Below, piece by piece: positions 35,521 to 46,341 of a stretch of 64,000 nucleotides of DNA. The translations under genes were made by a program, and so were the position numbers. Position 1 is the stretch's first letter, and the number at the start of each line of letters is the position of its first letter. The stretch is from positions 336,081-400,080 of the forward strand of contig NZ_JAOEBG010000002.1 of NCBI RefSeq assembly GCF_029836165.1, in the 5' to 3' direction. The stretch is from Pseudomonas sp. GD04091. Lineage in GTDB: Bacteria; Pseudomonadota; Gammaproteobacteria; Pseudomonadales; Pseudomonadaceae. A model generated the notes under the pieces. It was not told the DNA's origin, did not search any database, and saw only the letters and a program-made list of their open reading frames with translations.

Positions 35521-35590
35521 GCCCAACGCTTGAGCTCAGCCGACCGAAACCGCGTAGCGGTTTTGGGTCGGCTGCAGCGATTTGTTGGGC
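35521..35590 (-). repeat. attC site of the cmlA cassette
   Basis: A 70-bp palindromic element between GCCCAAC (35521-35527) and GTTGGGC (35584-35590), immediately upstream of the OXA gene. Confidence 0.9.
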
Positions 35591-35638
35591 GACAACTTGC
35601 CATATTCCCAGTGATCGGGATTTGGTGTGTTTTCCGCA

Positions 35639-36868
35639 CTATGTGCGTGCAACCGCATCATACTCCCCGTGACCGCGAAGGTCTCTCGCTCGGGAAACAC
35701 ACGACAGTCCAAGCACGATTGTTGCAAGAACCAAACAATACGCGATAACTGGCCAGGCCGTGTCGCGCGGCAACAGCGAAATGATGAGCGTTCCAACACT
35801 CCCCAGCAGCAGCCCCCCCAAGCAGAAGTAGACTGCCGTAACGGCTCCTGCAATATGGTCGAACCCTCGAAGCGCACCATTGGGTGCAACGGATACCGCT
35901 GTCGCGACGCCGACGCCCACTAGCCACATTGGGGCAATAAAGCCCAACACGGACTGCGGAATCCATAGCTCGGTGATGACAAGCAAGACTGCGCCTGCTA
36001 TCAGGCAGCCCATCCCCATTCGCAAGGCACTCAGGCTGCCCCACTTGGCGATTACGCGCCCCATGAAGCGGGCCGCAAGCATCATCGCAATTGCCACTGT
36101 TGCGAACAACAGACTGAAGCCAAACTGGGACATGCCTTGCCTACCCATCATCAATCCGGGCGCTATGGAGAAGAAGACGAAGAAGCTGCCCATTCCTGCG
36201 GCATAACACACTGTGTACAACCAGAAGTTAAGGTGCTTGATGGGAAGCAGAAGTTGTGACCATTGCAAAGCTGCTGGTCGCTGCACCCGGGTCTCAGGCC
36301 AGAGCCGCCACGCTGCTGTCAATGCAGCGATCATTCCCAATCCCAAGAACGCAAAGATCGCCCGCCACCCGAACCAGGTGTCTATGACCGCTCCCAGCAA
36401 TGGGCCTATCGCCGGAACCATAGCAAGCATAGAGCCAAGCAAGCCGTAGATGACGTTACTTTCCTTGCGACCTGCGTAGATATCACGCACTGTTGCAAAT
36501 GTGGCAACAAGGCATGCCGAGGCACCACAAGCTTGGAGAATCCGAAAACCCAGAAATACTCCAGCCGATGACGTGACGACGAGGCCGATTGAGGCCGCAA
36601 CGTAGGCGGCACCGCCCGCCAGTAGCACGGGACGACGTCCCAGCCGGTCCGACAGTGGCCCAAACAAAAGCTGACCGGCCCCTATCATGACCAAATACGT
36701 TGTCAGCGTAAGCTGAATTGTGCCCGCTGTCGTACCAAGAGCATGTGGCATGAAAGGCACCGCTGGCAAGTACATGTCCATGCCGAGTGATGCCAGTAAA
36801 TCGAAAGGTGATAACAACAACACAGTGACGGCAAGGGAATACCGCCAATTACAGTTCTTTGAGCGCAC
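35639..36868 (-). CDS. cmlA: CmlA-type chloramphenicol exporter (MFS)
   Basis: This is a 409-residue drug:proton antiporter with 12 membrane helices. The MFS motif LLFGPLSDRLGRRPVLLAGG lies in the loop between helices 2 and 3 (about 70-90), and the antiporter motif is visible in GLLGSMLAMVPAIGPLLGAVI. It differs from the CmlA1 sequence as I remember it at many positions (for example the end RDLRGHGEYDAVART), so it is a divergent cmlA allele. Translation starts at GTG 36868 behind a strong AAGGAG; an ATG-less frame continues upstream. Expression is controlled by the leader-peptide attenuator at 36931-36996. Confidence 0.93.
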   Translation of the reverse strand: MRSKNCNWRYSLAVTVLLLSPFDLLASLGMDMYLPAVPFMPHALGTTAGTIQLTLTTYLVMIGAGQLLFGPLSDRLGRRPVLLAGGAAYVAASIGLVVTSSAGVFLGFRILQACGASACLVATFATVRDIYAGRKESNVIYGLLGSMLAMVPAIGPLLGAVIDTWFGWRAIFAFLGLGMIAALTAAWRLWPETRVQRPAALQWSQLLLPIKHLNFWLYTVCYAAGMGSFFVFFSIAPGLMMGRQGMSQFGFSLLFATVAIAMMLAARFMGRVIAKWGSLSALRMGMGCLIAGAVLLVITELWIPQSVLGFIAPMWLVGVGVATAVSVAPNGALRGFDHIAGAVTAVYFCLGGLLLGSVGTLIISLLPRDTAWPVIAYCLVLATIVLGLSCVSRARDLRGHGEYDAVART

Positions 36869-36930
36869 GAAACCATCTCCTTGAACGAAGGATTTGGCGG
36901 CGCTCCCGTAGAGCAAAAGGGTTCATGAGA

Positions 36931-36996
36931 ACGCCGCAACAACCGAAAAATGAAGGTTGCTGCGGCTTACTTGTCTGCTTTCTTGGAAGTGCTCAT
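36931..36996 (-). promoter_or_regulatory. cmlA translational attenuator: leader peptide and hairpin
   Basis: A nine-codon leader MSTSKKADK (36996-36970, stop TAA 36969-36967) is followed at once by an inverted pair, GCCGCAGCAACC and GGTTGTTGCGGC (36966-36934). This is the known arrangement in which a chloramphenicol-stalled ribosome on the leader changes the RNA fold and frees the cmlA ribosome site. The cassette therefore brings its own regulation, and probably its own promoter upstream. Confidence 0.88.
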
Positions 36997-37068
36997 TTGC
37001 TGACTATCTCATGGCTGAATTTGAATCGTAACAATTCTCAAGCAATTCCGCGAAGAATCTTTTTGTTC

Positions 37069-37140
37069 GCCCAACGTTTGACATGAGGGGCGGCCAAGGG
37101 CGCCAGCCCTTGGACGTCCCCCTCGATGGAAGGGTTAGGC
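37069..37140 (-). repeat. attC site of the aac(6')-Ib' cassette
   Basis: A 72-bp palindromic element from GCCCAAC (37069-37075) to GTTAGGC (37134-37140); it overlaps the stop codon of the gene and contains a long stem (CAAGGGCG / CGCCAGCCCTTG). Confidence 0.88.
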
Positions 37141-37728
37141 ATCACTGCGTGTTCGCTCGAATGCCTGGCGTGTTTGAACCATGTACACGGCTGGACCATC
37201 TGGGGTGGTTACGGTACCTTGCCTCTCAAACCCCGCTTTCTCGTAGCATCGGATCGCTCGCAAGTTGCTCGGCGACGGGTCCGTTTGGATCTTGGTGACC
37301 TCGGGATCATTGAACAGCAACTCAACCAGAGCTCGAACCAGCTTGGTTCCCAAGCCTTTGCCCAGTTGTGATGCATTCGCCAGTGACTGGTCTATTCCGC
37401 GTACTCCTGGATCGGTTTCTTCTTCCCACCATCCGTCCCCGCTTCCAAGAGCAACGTACGACTGGGCATACCCAATCGGCTCTCCATTCAGCATTGCAAT
37501 GTATGGAGTGACGGACTCTTGCGCTAAAACGCTTGGCAAGTACTGTTCCTGTACGTCAGCAAGTGTCGGGCGTGCTTCTTCTCCGCCCCACCACTCGACG
37601 ATATGAGATCGATTTAGCCACTCATAGAGCATCGCAAGGTCATGCTCAGTCATGAGGCGCAGTGTGACGGAATCGTTGCTGTTGGTCACGATGCTGTACT
37701 TTGTGATGCCTAACTGGAAATAGACCAA
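37135..37728 (-). CDS. aac(6')-Ib': Aminoglycoside 6'-N-acetyltransferase AAC(6')-Ib', Ser119 form
   Basis: This GNAT enzyme of about 197 residues acetylates the 6'-amino group of aminoglycosides. The body from [18 protein letters not shown] on is AAC(6')-Ib. The segment [13 protein letters not shown] has Ser where AAC(6')-Ib has Leu (the Leu119Ser change, numbering differs between papers). That change is known to shift activity from amikacin towards gentamicin. The fluoroquinolone (cr) changes are absent: DGWWEEE keeps Trp and TTPDGPA keeps Asp. The longest frame starts at TTG 37728, inside the preceding cassette segment. The true start is uncertain, with GTG (at VTNSN) and ATG (MTEHD) as alternatives. 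Confidence 0.93.
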   Translation of the reverse strand: MVYFQLGITKYSIVTNSNDSVTLRLMTEHDLAMLYEWLNRSHIVEWWGGEEARPTLADVQEQYLPSVLAQESVTPYIAMLNGEPIGYAQSYVALGSGDGWWEEETDPGVRGIDQSLANASQLGKGLGTKLVRALVELLFNDPEVTKIQTDPSPSNLRAIRCYEKAGFERQGTVTTPDGPAVYMVQTRQAFERTRSDA

Positions 37729-37905
37729 CCTGCTTTCGCAAGGGATGTTGGCCTAAAAGTTTGTAACCGCGCAGTCGGGGTGGTGCAAGTGCTTGATGTG
37801 CAAGGCATTTGTTCTCCCGTGATGCTGTTGTGGTGGTGTGTTAGGCAGCCTAAACGATGTTGGCGCGGGGAGGGTGGTGGCATGCCCCGGAATGAGTGGC
37901 CTAAC
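37708..37905 (-). other. Cassette-like segment without a clear gene
   Basis: About 190 bp lies between the core site GCCTAAC at 37899-37905 (end of the GES attC) and the core site GCCTAAC at 37708-37714 (start of the aac(6')-Ib' body). A third core-like pair, GTTAGGC/GCCTAAAC, lies at 37840-37854. No convincing reading frame is present. It looks like a small or decayed cassette whose 3' end supplies the first codons and the start of aac(6')-Ib'. Confidence 0.55.
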
Positions 37906-38008
37906 GCCTGAGTTAAGCCGCGGTGCGCAGTGGCAAGCGGCGTGCGAAGCTTAGCGTAGCACGCAAGCGCCGCCACGAAGCAACGTCGGCTTGAACGAAT
38001 TGTTAGAC
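37899..38008 (-). repeat. attC site of the blaGES cassette
   Basis: A 110-bp imperfect palindrome from GCCTAAC (37899-37905) to GTTAGAC (38002-38008), with the conserved inner ends GCCTGAGTTAAGCCG and CGGCTTGAACGAATT. Confidence 0.9.
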
Positions 38009-38017
38009 GGGCGTCAA

Positions 38018-38902
<885 letters not shown>

Positions 38903-38918
38903 TTATCTTTGTACGCCC

Positions 38919-39031
38919 GTCTAACGCCTGAGTTAAGCCGACTTGCGTAGTGGAGCCAAAGCCATGGCAAGCTCATTCTGCCATGGCTTTGGTGTAACGA
39001 AGCAAGTTCGGCTTGAACGAATTGTTAGGCA
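38919..39031 (-). repeat. attC site of the first aac(6') cassette
   Basis: A 113-bp palindromic element from GTCTAAC (38919-38925) to GTTAGGC (39025-39031). The central stem CCATGGCAAGCTC / CATTCTGCCATGG is nearly self-complementary. Confidence 0.9.
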
Positions 39032-39046
39032 CCAACGCGGCGCCCC

Positions 39047-39505
39047 TCACAACGGTTTCCGGAAGCAGCGTACTTGAGCAACCTCCGTGAATCCAGCCGC
39101 CAGGTGCGCCGAGGTGCTTGCGCTGTTGGTAAGTTGAGTGTCGGAGGCGAATTCGGTGCATCCGCGACCACGAGCCCAATGCTCGGCGGCTTTTACCAGA
39201 GCTACACCTACGCCCTGACGCCGCGCACTTGGCACAACGTACCAACCCTCCAAGAACGCAACGTTGCCGGAGTAGCACTCCTCCGCATACGGGCGGATCG
39301 AAAGCTCGGCAAACCCTAGTGCTTCTCCGTCGGGTGCTACAGCAATGAGGACAGCAGCAGGCCGGGCGACTTTTCCGGACAGAAATTCTGCGATCTCTGA
39401 CTGGTGCTCTTGACATGTGCCATCTGGCCACAGCTCACAGCGCATGCTTAGCCAACTGGCCGAATCGGTAGTTTCAACAGGCCTGACGAGCGGCGAACTA
39501 TCCAT
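39047..39505 (-). CDS. Aminoglycoside 6'-N-acetyltransferase, AAC(6')-I short subgroup
   Basis: This 152-residue GNAT enzyme has [13 protein letters not shown] near the N-terminus, the acetyl-CoA loop [21 protein letters not shown] (split over about 91-111) and the end [17 protein letters not shown]. These features place it with the AAC(6')-Ic/-Iz-like branch, which is unrelated in detail to AAC(6')-Ib. It resembles the integron-borne AAC(6')-31/-33 group, but I cannot fix the subtype. As the first cassette behind attI1 it should be the best expressed. The ATG lies six codons into the cassette, just behind the attI1 core. Confidence 0.85.
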
Positions 39506-39509
39506 TGGT

Positions 39510-39575
39510 GCCTAACTTTGTTTTAGGGCGACTGCCCTGCTGCGTAACATCGTTGCTGCTCCATAACATCAAACA
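39510..39575 (-). other. attI1 recombination site
   Basis: The core GTTAGGC (39516-39510) marks the cassette insertion point. Upstream on the minus strand are the usual repeats CAGTCGCCCTAAAACAAAG of attI1. Cassettes to the left are inserted in order. Confidence 0.88.
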
Positions 39576-39622
39576 TCGACCCACGGCGTAACGCGCTTGC
39601 TGCTTGGATGCCCGAGGCATAG

Positions 39623-39648
39623 ACTGTACAAAAAAACAGTCATAACAA
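39623..39648 (-). promoter_or_regulatory. P2 region of the integron (inactive form)
   Basis: On the minus strand TTGTTA (39648-39643) and TACAGT (39628-39623) are 14 bases apart. The active P2 has a GGG insertion giving 17 bases, so this copy should be silent. Confidence 0.85.
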
Positions 39649-39651
39649 GCC

Positions 39652-40665
39652 ATGAAAACCGCCACTGCGCCGTTACCACCGCTGCGTTCGGTCAAGGTTC
39701 TGGACCAGTTGCGTGAGCGCATACGCTACTTGCATTACAGCTTACCAACCGAACAGGCTTATGTCCACTGGGTTCGTGCCTTCATCCGTTTCCACGGTGT
39801 GCGTCACCCGGCAACCTTGGGCAGCAGCGAAGTCGAGGCATTTCTGTCCTGGCTGGCGAACGAGCGCAAGGTTTCGGTCTCCACGCATCGTCAGGCATTG
39901 GCGGCCTTGCTGTTCTTCTACGGCAAGGTGCTGTGCACGGATCTGCCCTGGCTTCAGGAGATCGGAAGACCTCGGCCGTCGCGGCGCTTGCCGGTGGTGC
40001 TGACCCCGGATGAAGTGGTTCGCATCCTCGGTTTTCTGGAAGGCGAGCATCGTTTGTTCGCCCAGCTTCTGTATGGAACGGGCATGCGGATCAGTGAGGG
40101 TTTGCAACTGCGGGTCAAGGATCTGGATTTCGATCACGGCACGATCATCGTGCGGGAGGGCAAGGGCTCCAAGGATCGGGCCTTGATGTTACCCGAGAGC
40201 TTGGCACCCAGCCTGCGCGAGCAGCTGTCGCGTGCACGGGCATGGTGGCTGAAGGACCAGGCCGAGGGCCGCAGCGGCGTTGCGCTTCCCGACGCCCTTG
40301 AGCGGAAGTATCCGCGCGCCGGGCATTCCTGGCCGTGGTTCTGGGTTTTTGCGCAGCACACGCATTCGACCGATCCACGGAGCGGTGTCGTGCGTCGCCA
40401 TCACATGTATGACCAGACCTTTCAGCGCGCCTTCAAACGTGCCGTAGAACAAGCAGGCATCACGAAGCCCGCCACACCGCACACCCTCCGCCACTCGTTC
40501 GCGACGGCCTTGCTCCGCAGCGGTTACGACATTCGAACCGTGCAGGATCTGCTCGGCCATTCCGACGTCTCTACGACGATGATTTACACGCATGTGCTGA
40601 AAGTTGGCGGTGCCGGAGTGCGCTCACCGCTTGATGCGCTGCCGCCCCTCACTAGTGAGAGGTAG
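39652..40665 (+). CDS. intI1: Class 1 integron integrase IntI1
   Basis: This 337-residue tyrosine recombinase is complete. The catalytic residues are visible in the usual blocks: Arg in [31 protein letters not shown] (His-x-x-Arg), [16 protein letters not shown] (His and the nucleophile Tyr). The integrase-specific extra helix region lies around residues 190-215. It carries Pro32/His39, the variant linked with the TGN form of PcW; these residues also lower excision activity compared with some variants. It recombines attI1 and attC sites. Confidence 0.98.
   Translation: MKTATAPLPPLRSVKVLDQLRERIRYLHYSLPTEQAYVHWVRAFIRFHGVRHPATLGSSEVEAFLSWLANERKVSVSTHRQALAALLFFYGKVLCTDLPWLQEIGRPRPSRRLPVVLTPDEVVRILGFLEGEHRLFAQLLYGTGMRISEGLQLRVKDLDFDHGTIIVREGKGSKDRALMLPESLAPSLREQLSRARAWWLKDQAEGRSGVALPDALERKYPRAGHSWPWFWVFAQHTHSTDPRSGVVRRHHMYDQTFQRAFKRAVEQAGITKPATPHTLRHSFATALLRSGYDIRTVQDLLGHSDVSTTMIYTHVLKVGGAGVRSPLDALPPLTSER
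39739..39767 (-). promoter_or_regulatory. Cassette promoter Pc, weak form with TGN extension
   Basis: On the minus strand -35 TGGACA (39767-39762), a 17-base spacer and -10 TAAGCT (39744-39739) define the PcW type. The three bases before the -10 are TGG, an extended -10 (TGN) that is known to raise the strength of PcW. In the overlapping intI1 frame this corresponds to Pro32 and His39. It drives all cassettes from 39505 leftwards. Confidence 0.88.
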
Positions 40666-40842
40666 GGCAGCGCAAGTCAATCCTGGCGGATTCACTACCC
40701 CTGCGCGAAGGCCATCGGTGCCGCATCGAACGGCCGGTTGCGGAAAGTCCTCCCTGCGTCCGCTGATGGCCGGCAGCAGCCCGTCGTTGCCTGATGGATC
40801 CAACCCCTCCGCTGCTATAGTGCAGTCGGCTTCTGACGTTCA

Positions 40843-40867
40843 GTGCAGCCGTCTTCTGAAAACGACA
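40843..40867. repeat. IRi, outer 25-bp end of the integron
   Basis: GTGCAGCCGTCTTCTG followed by AAAACGACA matches the Tn402-type terminal repeat with its outer end at 40867. A second, imperfect copy of the inner part (AGTGCAGTCGGCTTCTGACG) lies at 40820-40839. The 5'-conserved segment runs from 39510 to here, about 1.36 kb. The stretch 40666-40842 carries no gene. Confidence 0.9.
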
Positions 40868-40955
40868 CCACCCTGCCCTTTCCCTGGCGTTTTTTGTCGC
40901 GTGTTTTAGTTGCATGAAATAGAATACTTGCGACTAGAACCGGAGACATTACGCC

Positions 40956-41780
40956 ATGAAAGACAAGAGCGCCGCCGCTGGCCTGCTGCTGGGATATGCC
41001 CGCGTCAGCACCGACGACCAGGACTTGACCAACCAACGCGCCGAGCTGCACGCCGCAGGCTGCACGCGCATCTTTGCCGAGAAGATCACCGGCACCAGGC
41101 GCGACAGGCCCGAGCTGGCCCGCGTGCTCGATCACTTGCGCCCTGGCGATGTTGTGACTGTGACCAGGCTTGACCGCCTGGCCCGCAGCACCCGCGACCT
41201 GCTGGACATTGCCGAGCGTATCCAGGCGGTCGGCGCGGGTTTGCGCAGCCTGGCCGAGCCGTGGGCCGACACCACCACCCCGGCCGGCCGCATGGTTCTG
41301 ACCGTGTTTGCCGGCATCGCCGAGTTCGAGCGTTCCCTAATCATCGACCGCACCAGGAACGGCCGGGAAGCGGCCAAGGCCCGAGGCGTGAAGTTCGGCC
41401 CGCGCCCTACCCTCACCCCGGCGCAGATCGAGCACGCCCGCGAGCTGATCGACCGTGACGGCCGGACGGTGAAGGAAGCGGCCGAGCTGCTGGCCGTGCA
41501 TCGTTCGACCCTTTACCGGGCGCTGGCGCGTGGCGAGGAAGTGACAAAGACCGAGGCCCGCCGACGTGGTGCGTTCGCCGAGGACGCATTGAGCGAAGCC
41601 GACGCCCTGGCGGCCGTCGATGATGAACGCCAGGAAGAAGGCCCCGCGTTCCTCGATGGCGACGGCCCGGCCGCCGACCTGCCGCCGCCGCCGTATCGAA
41701 CGCAGAGCCTGCCGCAAATCCTGGCGGCCCTCCCCGATGACGAGCTGGCGAGCTGGCCCGGTGAGCTGGCCGACCAGGAG
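40956..41780 (+). pseudogene. tnpR: Resolvase (tnpR) of the outer transposon, 3' end cut by the mer transposon
   Basis: A serine recombinase of 275 native residues is visible. It has the catalytic domain (GYARVSTDDQDLTNQRAEL with the nucleophile Ser in YARVSTDDQ, then FAEFERSLIIDRT variants) and a helix-turn-helix (GRTVKEAAELLAVHRSTLYRAL split over about 165-190). A long acidic, Pro-rich C-terminal extension follows that ordinary TnpR proteins lack. The frame runs into the inverted repeat at 41781 and stops at 41807, adding VVSENGK-type residues. Since the catalytic and DNA-binding parts are complete, it may still be active. The integron end (40867) lies just upstream, where a res site would be, as in Tn1403. 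Confidence 0.8.
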
Positions 41781-41818
41781 GGGGTCGTCTCAGAAAACGG
41801 AAAATAAAGCACGCTAAG
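41781..41818 (+). repeat. Left 38-bp inverted repeat of the mer transposon
   Basis: Starts GGGGTCGTCTCAG and ends CACGCTAAG. It faces rightwards like the repeat at 29414, so the window contains two left ends and a single right end. Confidence 0.95.
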
Positions 41819-41834
41819 GCGTAACTACCCTCGG

Positions 41835-42269
41835 CTACACCGCGTCGGCACCACGCGGCTCTTTCTCCCCTTGCAGCGAAGCAATCAGCGGGCAAGAAAC
41901 GTTCCCTTGCCGCGCATGGCAGGCGAACACAAGTTCGGATAGCACGGTTTCCATGCGCGCCAGGTCGGTCATTTTTTCGCGCACGTCCTGAAGCTTGTGC
42001 TCGGCCAGGCTGCTGGCTTCCTCGCAGTGGGTGCCGTCATCCAGCCTCAGCAGCTCTGCGATCTCGTCGAGGCTGAATCCGAGCCGCTGGGCTGATTTCA
42101 CGAAGCGCACCCGCGTCACATCCGCCTCGCCATAGCGGCGGATGCTGCCATAGGGCTTGTCCGGCTCCGGCAACAAGCCCTTGCGCTGATAGAACCGGAT
42201 TGTTTCCACGTTGACCCCGGCCGCCTTGGCGAAAACGCCAATAGTCAGATTCTCCAAATTTTTTTCCAT
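41835..42269 (-). CDS. merR: Mercury-responsive activator/repressor MerR
   Basis: This 144-residue regulator has an N-terminal winged helix-turn-helix ([23 protein letters not shown] split over 10-32), a long dimerisation helix, and the mercury ligands Cys82 (GTHCEEA), Cys117 (FACHAR) and Cys126 (VSCPL). Compared with Tn501 MerR the non-ligand Cys115 is Phe and the C-terminus differs. It binds the operator between the divergent merR and merT genes and activates the latter with Hg(II). The start MEKNLENL is the family start. Confidence 0.97.
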   Translation of the reverse strand: MEKNLENLTIGVFAKAAGVNVETIRFYQRKGLLPEPDKPYGSIRRYGEADVTRVRFVKSAQRLGFSLDEIAELLRLDDGTHCEEASSLAEHKLQDVREKMTDLARMETVLSELVFACHARQGNVSCPLIASLQGEKEPRGADAV

Positions 42270-42274
42270 ATCGC

Positions 42275-42305
42275 TTGACTCCGTACATTGGTACGGAAGT
42301 AAGCT
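42275..42305 (+). promoter_or_regulatory. mer operator-promoter
   Basis: -35 TTGACT (42275-42280) and -10 TAAGCT (42300-42305) are 19 bases apart. The spacer holds the MerR dyad TCCGTACATTGGTACGGA. This over-long spacer is corrected by MerR-Hg(II) distortion of the DNA. Confidence 0.96.
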
Positions 42306-42340
42306 TAAGCTATCCAATCCAGATTTGAAAGGACAAGCGT

Positions 42341-42691
42341 ATGTCTGAACCTCAAAACGGGCGCGGGGCGCTCTTCACTGGCGGGCTAGCCGCCATCCTC
42401 GCCTCGGCTTGCTGCCTGGGGCCGCTGGTTCTGATCGCCCTGGGGTTCAGCGGCGCTTGGATCGGCAACTTGACGGTGTTGGAACCTTATCGCCCGATCT
42501 TCATCGGCGCGGCGTTGGTGGCGCTGTTTTTCGCCTGGCGGCGCATCTACCGACCGGCGCAAGCCTGCAAACCAGGGGATGTGTGTGCGATTCCCCAAGT
42601 GCGCGCTACTTACAAGCTCATTTTCTGGGTCGTGGCCGCGCTGGTTCTGGTCGCGCTCGGATTTCCCTACGTCATGCCATTTTTCTATTAA
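42341..42691 (+). CDS. merT: Mercuric ion transporter MerT
   Basis: This 116-residue inner-membrane protein has three helices (about 16-38, 47-66 and 88-113), the Cys pair ASACCLGP (24-25) in helix 1 and ACKPGDVC (76 and 82) on the cytoplasmic side. It takes Hg(II) from MerP and delivers it to MerA. First gene of the operon, 36 bases behind the promoter. Confidence 0.97.
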   Translation: MSEPQNGRGALFTGGLAAILASACCLGPLVLIALGFSGAWIGNLTVLEPYRPIFIGAALVALFFAWRRIYRPAQACKPGDVCAIPQVRATYKLIFWVVAALVLVALGFPYVMPFFY

Positions 42692-42706
42692 TCACAGGAG
42701 TTCATC

Positions 42707-42982
42707 ATGAAAAAACTGTTTGCCTCTCTCGCCATCGCTGCCGTTGTTGCCCCCGTGTGGGCCGCCACCCAGACCGTCACGCTGTCCGTACCGGGCATGA
42801 CCTGCTCCGCTTGTCCGATCACCGTCAAGAAGGCGATTTCCAAGGTCGAAGGCGTCAGCAAAGTTAACGTGACCTTCGAGACACGCGAAGCGGTTGTCAC
42901 CTTCGATGATGCCAAGACCAGCGTGCAGAAGCTGACCAAGGCCACCGAAGACGCAGGCTATCCGTCCAGCGTCAAGAAGTGA
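42707..42982 (+). CDS. merP: Periplasmic mercury-binding protein MerP
   Basis: This 91-residue protein has a signal peptide (cleavage near VWAATQ, residue 19) and a single HMA domain with the Hg ligands in GMTCSAC. It scavenges Hg(II) in the periplasm for MerT. Full length and normal. Confidence 0.97.
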   Translation: MKKLFASLAIAAVVAPVWAATQTVTLSVPGMTCSACPITVKKAISKVEGVSKVNVTFETREAVVTFDDAKTSVQKLTKATEDAGYPSSVKK

Positions 42983-42990
42983 GGCACTGA

Positions 42991-44739
<1,749 letters not shown>

Positions 44740-44756
44740 GGAAAAGGAGGTGTTCG

Positions 44757-45122
44757 ATGAACGCCTACACAGTGTCCCGACTGGCCCTTGAGGCCGGGGT
44801 GAGCGTGCATATCGTGCGCGACTACCTGCTGCGCGGATTGCTGCGGCCAGTCGCCTGCACCACGGGCGGCTACGGCTTGTTCGATGACGCCGCCTTGCAG
44901 CGGCTGTGCTTTGTGCGGGCCGCTTTTGAGGCGGGCATCGGCCTGGACGCATTGGCGCGGTTGTGCCGGGCGCTGGATGCGGCGGACTGCGATGAAACAG
45001 CCGCACAGCTTGCCGTGCTGAGTCAGTTCGTCGAACGCCGACGCGAAGCGTTGGCCGATCTGGAAGTGCAGTTGGCCGCGATGCCGACCGCGCCGGCCCA
45101 GCAAGCGGAGAGTCTGCCATGA
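44757..45122 (+). CDS. merD: MerD, secondary regulator of the mer operon
   Basis: This 121-residue MerR-like protein has a helix-turn-helix ([24 protein letters not shown] split over 3-26) but lacks the Hg-binding cysteines of MerR. It displaces MerR-Hg from the operator and turns the operon down. It overlaps merE by four bases. Confidence 0.95.
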   Translation: MNAYTVSRLALEAGVSVHIVRDYLLRGLLRPVACTTGGYGLFDDAALQRLCFVRAAFEAGIGLDALARLCRALDAADCDETAAQLAVLSQFVERRREALADLEVQLAAMPTAPAQQAESLP

Positions 45123-45355
45123 ACAGCCCCGAGCGCTTGCCGACCGAGACACACAAGCCGTTCACCGGCTACCTGTGGGGTGCGCTGGCGGTGCTCACCT
45201 GTCCCTGTCATTTGCCGATTCTCGCCATTGTGCTGGCCGGCACGACGGCCGGCGCGTTCATCGGCGAGCACTGGGGTATTGCAGCCCTCACGCTGACCGG
45301 CTTGTTTGTCCTGTCTGTGACGCGGCTGCTGCGGGCCTTCAGAGGTCGATCATGA
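45119..45355 (+). CDS. merE: MerE, mercury transport protein
   Basis: This 78-residue inner-membrane protein has two helices and the Cys pair LTCPCHLPI (about 30-35). It is reported to take part in uptake of inorganic and methyl mercury. Its stop overlaps the start of the EAL protein (ATGA). Confidence 0.95.
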   Translation: MNSPERLPTETHKPFTGYLWGALAVLTCPCHLPILAIVLAGTTAGAFIGEHWGIAALTLTGLFVLSVTRLLRAFRGRS

Positions 45356-46341
45356 GCGCTTCCCAGCCAATTGAATGGACAGTGGCGCAACTGGCGCAGG
45401 CGGTCGAGCGCGGGCAGCTTGAGCTGCACTACCAGCCGATTGTCGATTTGCGCAGTGAGCAGATTGTCGGCGCGGAAGCCCTGTTGCGCTGGCGTCATCC
45501 GACGCTCGGACTGTTGCCGCCGGGCCAGTTCCTGCCCGTGATCGAATCGTCCGGCCTGATGCCGGAAATCGGCGCATGGGTGCTGGGCGCAGCCTGCCGT
45601 CAAATGCGCGACTGGCGGGTGCTGGCATGGCAACCGTTCCGGCTGGCCGTCAATGTTGCGGCGAGCCAAGTGGGGCCAGATTTCGACAAGTGGGTAAAGG
45701 GCGTGCTGGCCGATGCCGGGTTGCCCGCCGCGTATCTTGAAATTGAGCTGACCGAATCGGTTGCGTTCGGTGATCCGGCGATCTTCCCCGCCCTGGAAGC
45801 TTTGCGACAGATCGGTGTGCGCTTCGCCGCCGACGACTTCGGCACCGGCTATTCCTGCCTGCAACACCTGAAATGCTGCCCCATCAGCACGCTCAAGATC
45901 GACCAATCGTTTGTCGCCGGACTCGCCAACGACCACCGCGACCAGACCATCGTGCGCACCGTGATTCAGCTTGCGCATGGGCTTGGCATGGAAGTAGTGG
46001 CCGAAGGCGTGGAAACATCGGCGAGTCTTGATTTGTTGCGACAAGCGGACTGCGACACAGGACAAGGCTTCCTGTTCGCCAAGCCGATGCCGGCGGCGGC
46101 ATTCGCCGTCTTCGTCAGTCAATGGAGGGGTGCCACCATGAATGCAAATGATCCGACTGCCACCAGTTGCTGCGTGTGCTGCAAGGAAATCCCGCTCGAT
46201 GCCGCCTTCACCCCGGAAGGCGCGGAATACGTCGAGCACTTCTGCGGGCTGGAGTGCTATCAGCGCTTCCAGGCGCGCGCCAAGACCGGGAGCGAAACCG
46301 ATGCCGATCCGAACGCCTGCGACTCATCACTGTCAGACTGA
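45352..46341 (+). CDS. urf2: urf2: EAL-domain protein with C-terminal DUF3330
   Basis: This 329-residue protein has an EAL phosphodiesterase domain (about 10-250): [11 protein letters not shown] carries the EAL motif, and ELTES and [14 protein letters not shown] carry metal ligands and loop residues. Catalytic residues look intact, so c-di-GMP hydrolysis is possible. The C-terminal DUF3330 (about 262-329) is Cys-rich ([15 protein letters not shown] and [11 protein letters not shown]). It is a standard passenger at the end of mer operons of Tn21/Tn501; its role in mercury resistance is unknown. Confidence 0.93.
   Translation: MSASQPIEWTVAQLAQAVERGQLELHYQPIVDLRSEQIVGAEALLRWRHPTLGLLPPGQFLPVIESSGLMPEIGAWVLGAACRQMRDWRVLAWQPFRLAVNVAASQVGPDFDKWVKGVLADAGLPAAYLEIELTESVAFGDPAIFPALEALRQIGVRFAADDFGTGYSCLQHLKCCPISTLKIDQSFVAGLANDHRDQTIVRTVIQLAHGLGMEVVAEGVETSASLDLLRQADCDTGQGFLFAKPMPAAAFAVFVSQWRGATMNANDPTATSCCVCCKEIPLDAAFTPEGAEYVEHFCGLECYQRFQARAKTGSETDADPNACDSSLSD

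Noticed and set aside
37135..37728. Fluoroquinolone-acetylating aac(6')-Ib-cr
   Set aside because: Trp in DGWWEEE and Asp in TTPDGPA are unchanged; cr needs Arg and Tyr at these positions.
37710..37976. Open frame of 88 codons on the minus strand across the blaGES attC and the following segment
   Set aside because: It reads through an attC palindrome and its protein (rich in Thr, Ser, Arg, His) has no recognisable features; attC sites often contain chance frames.
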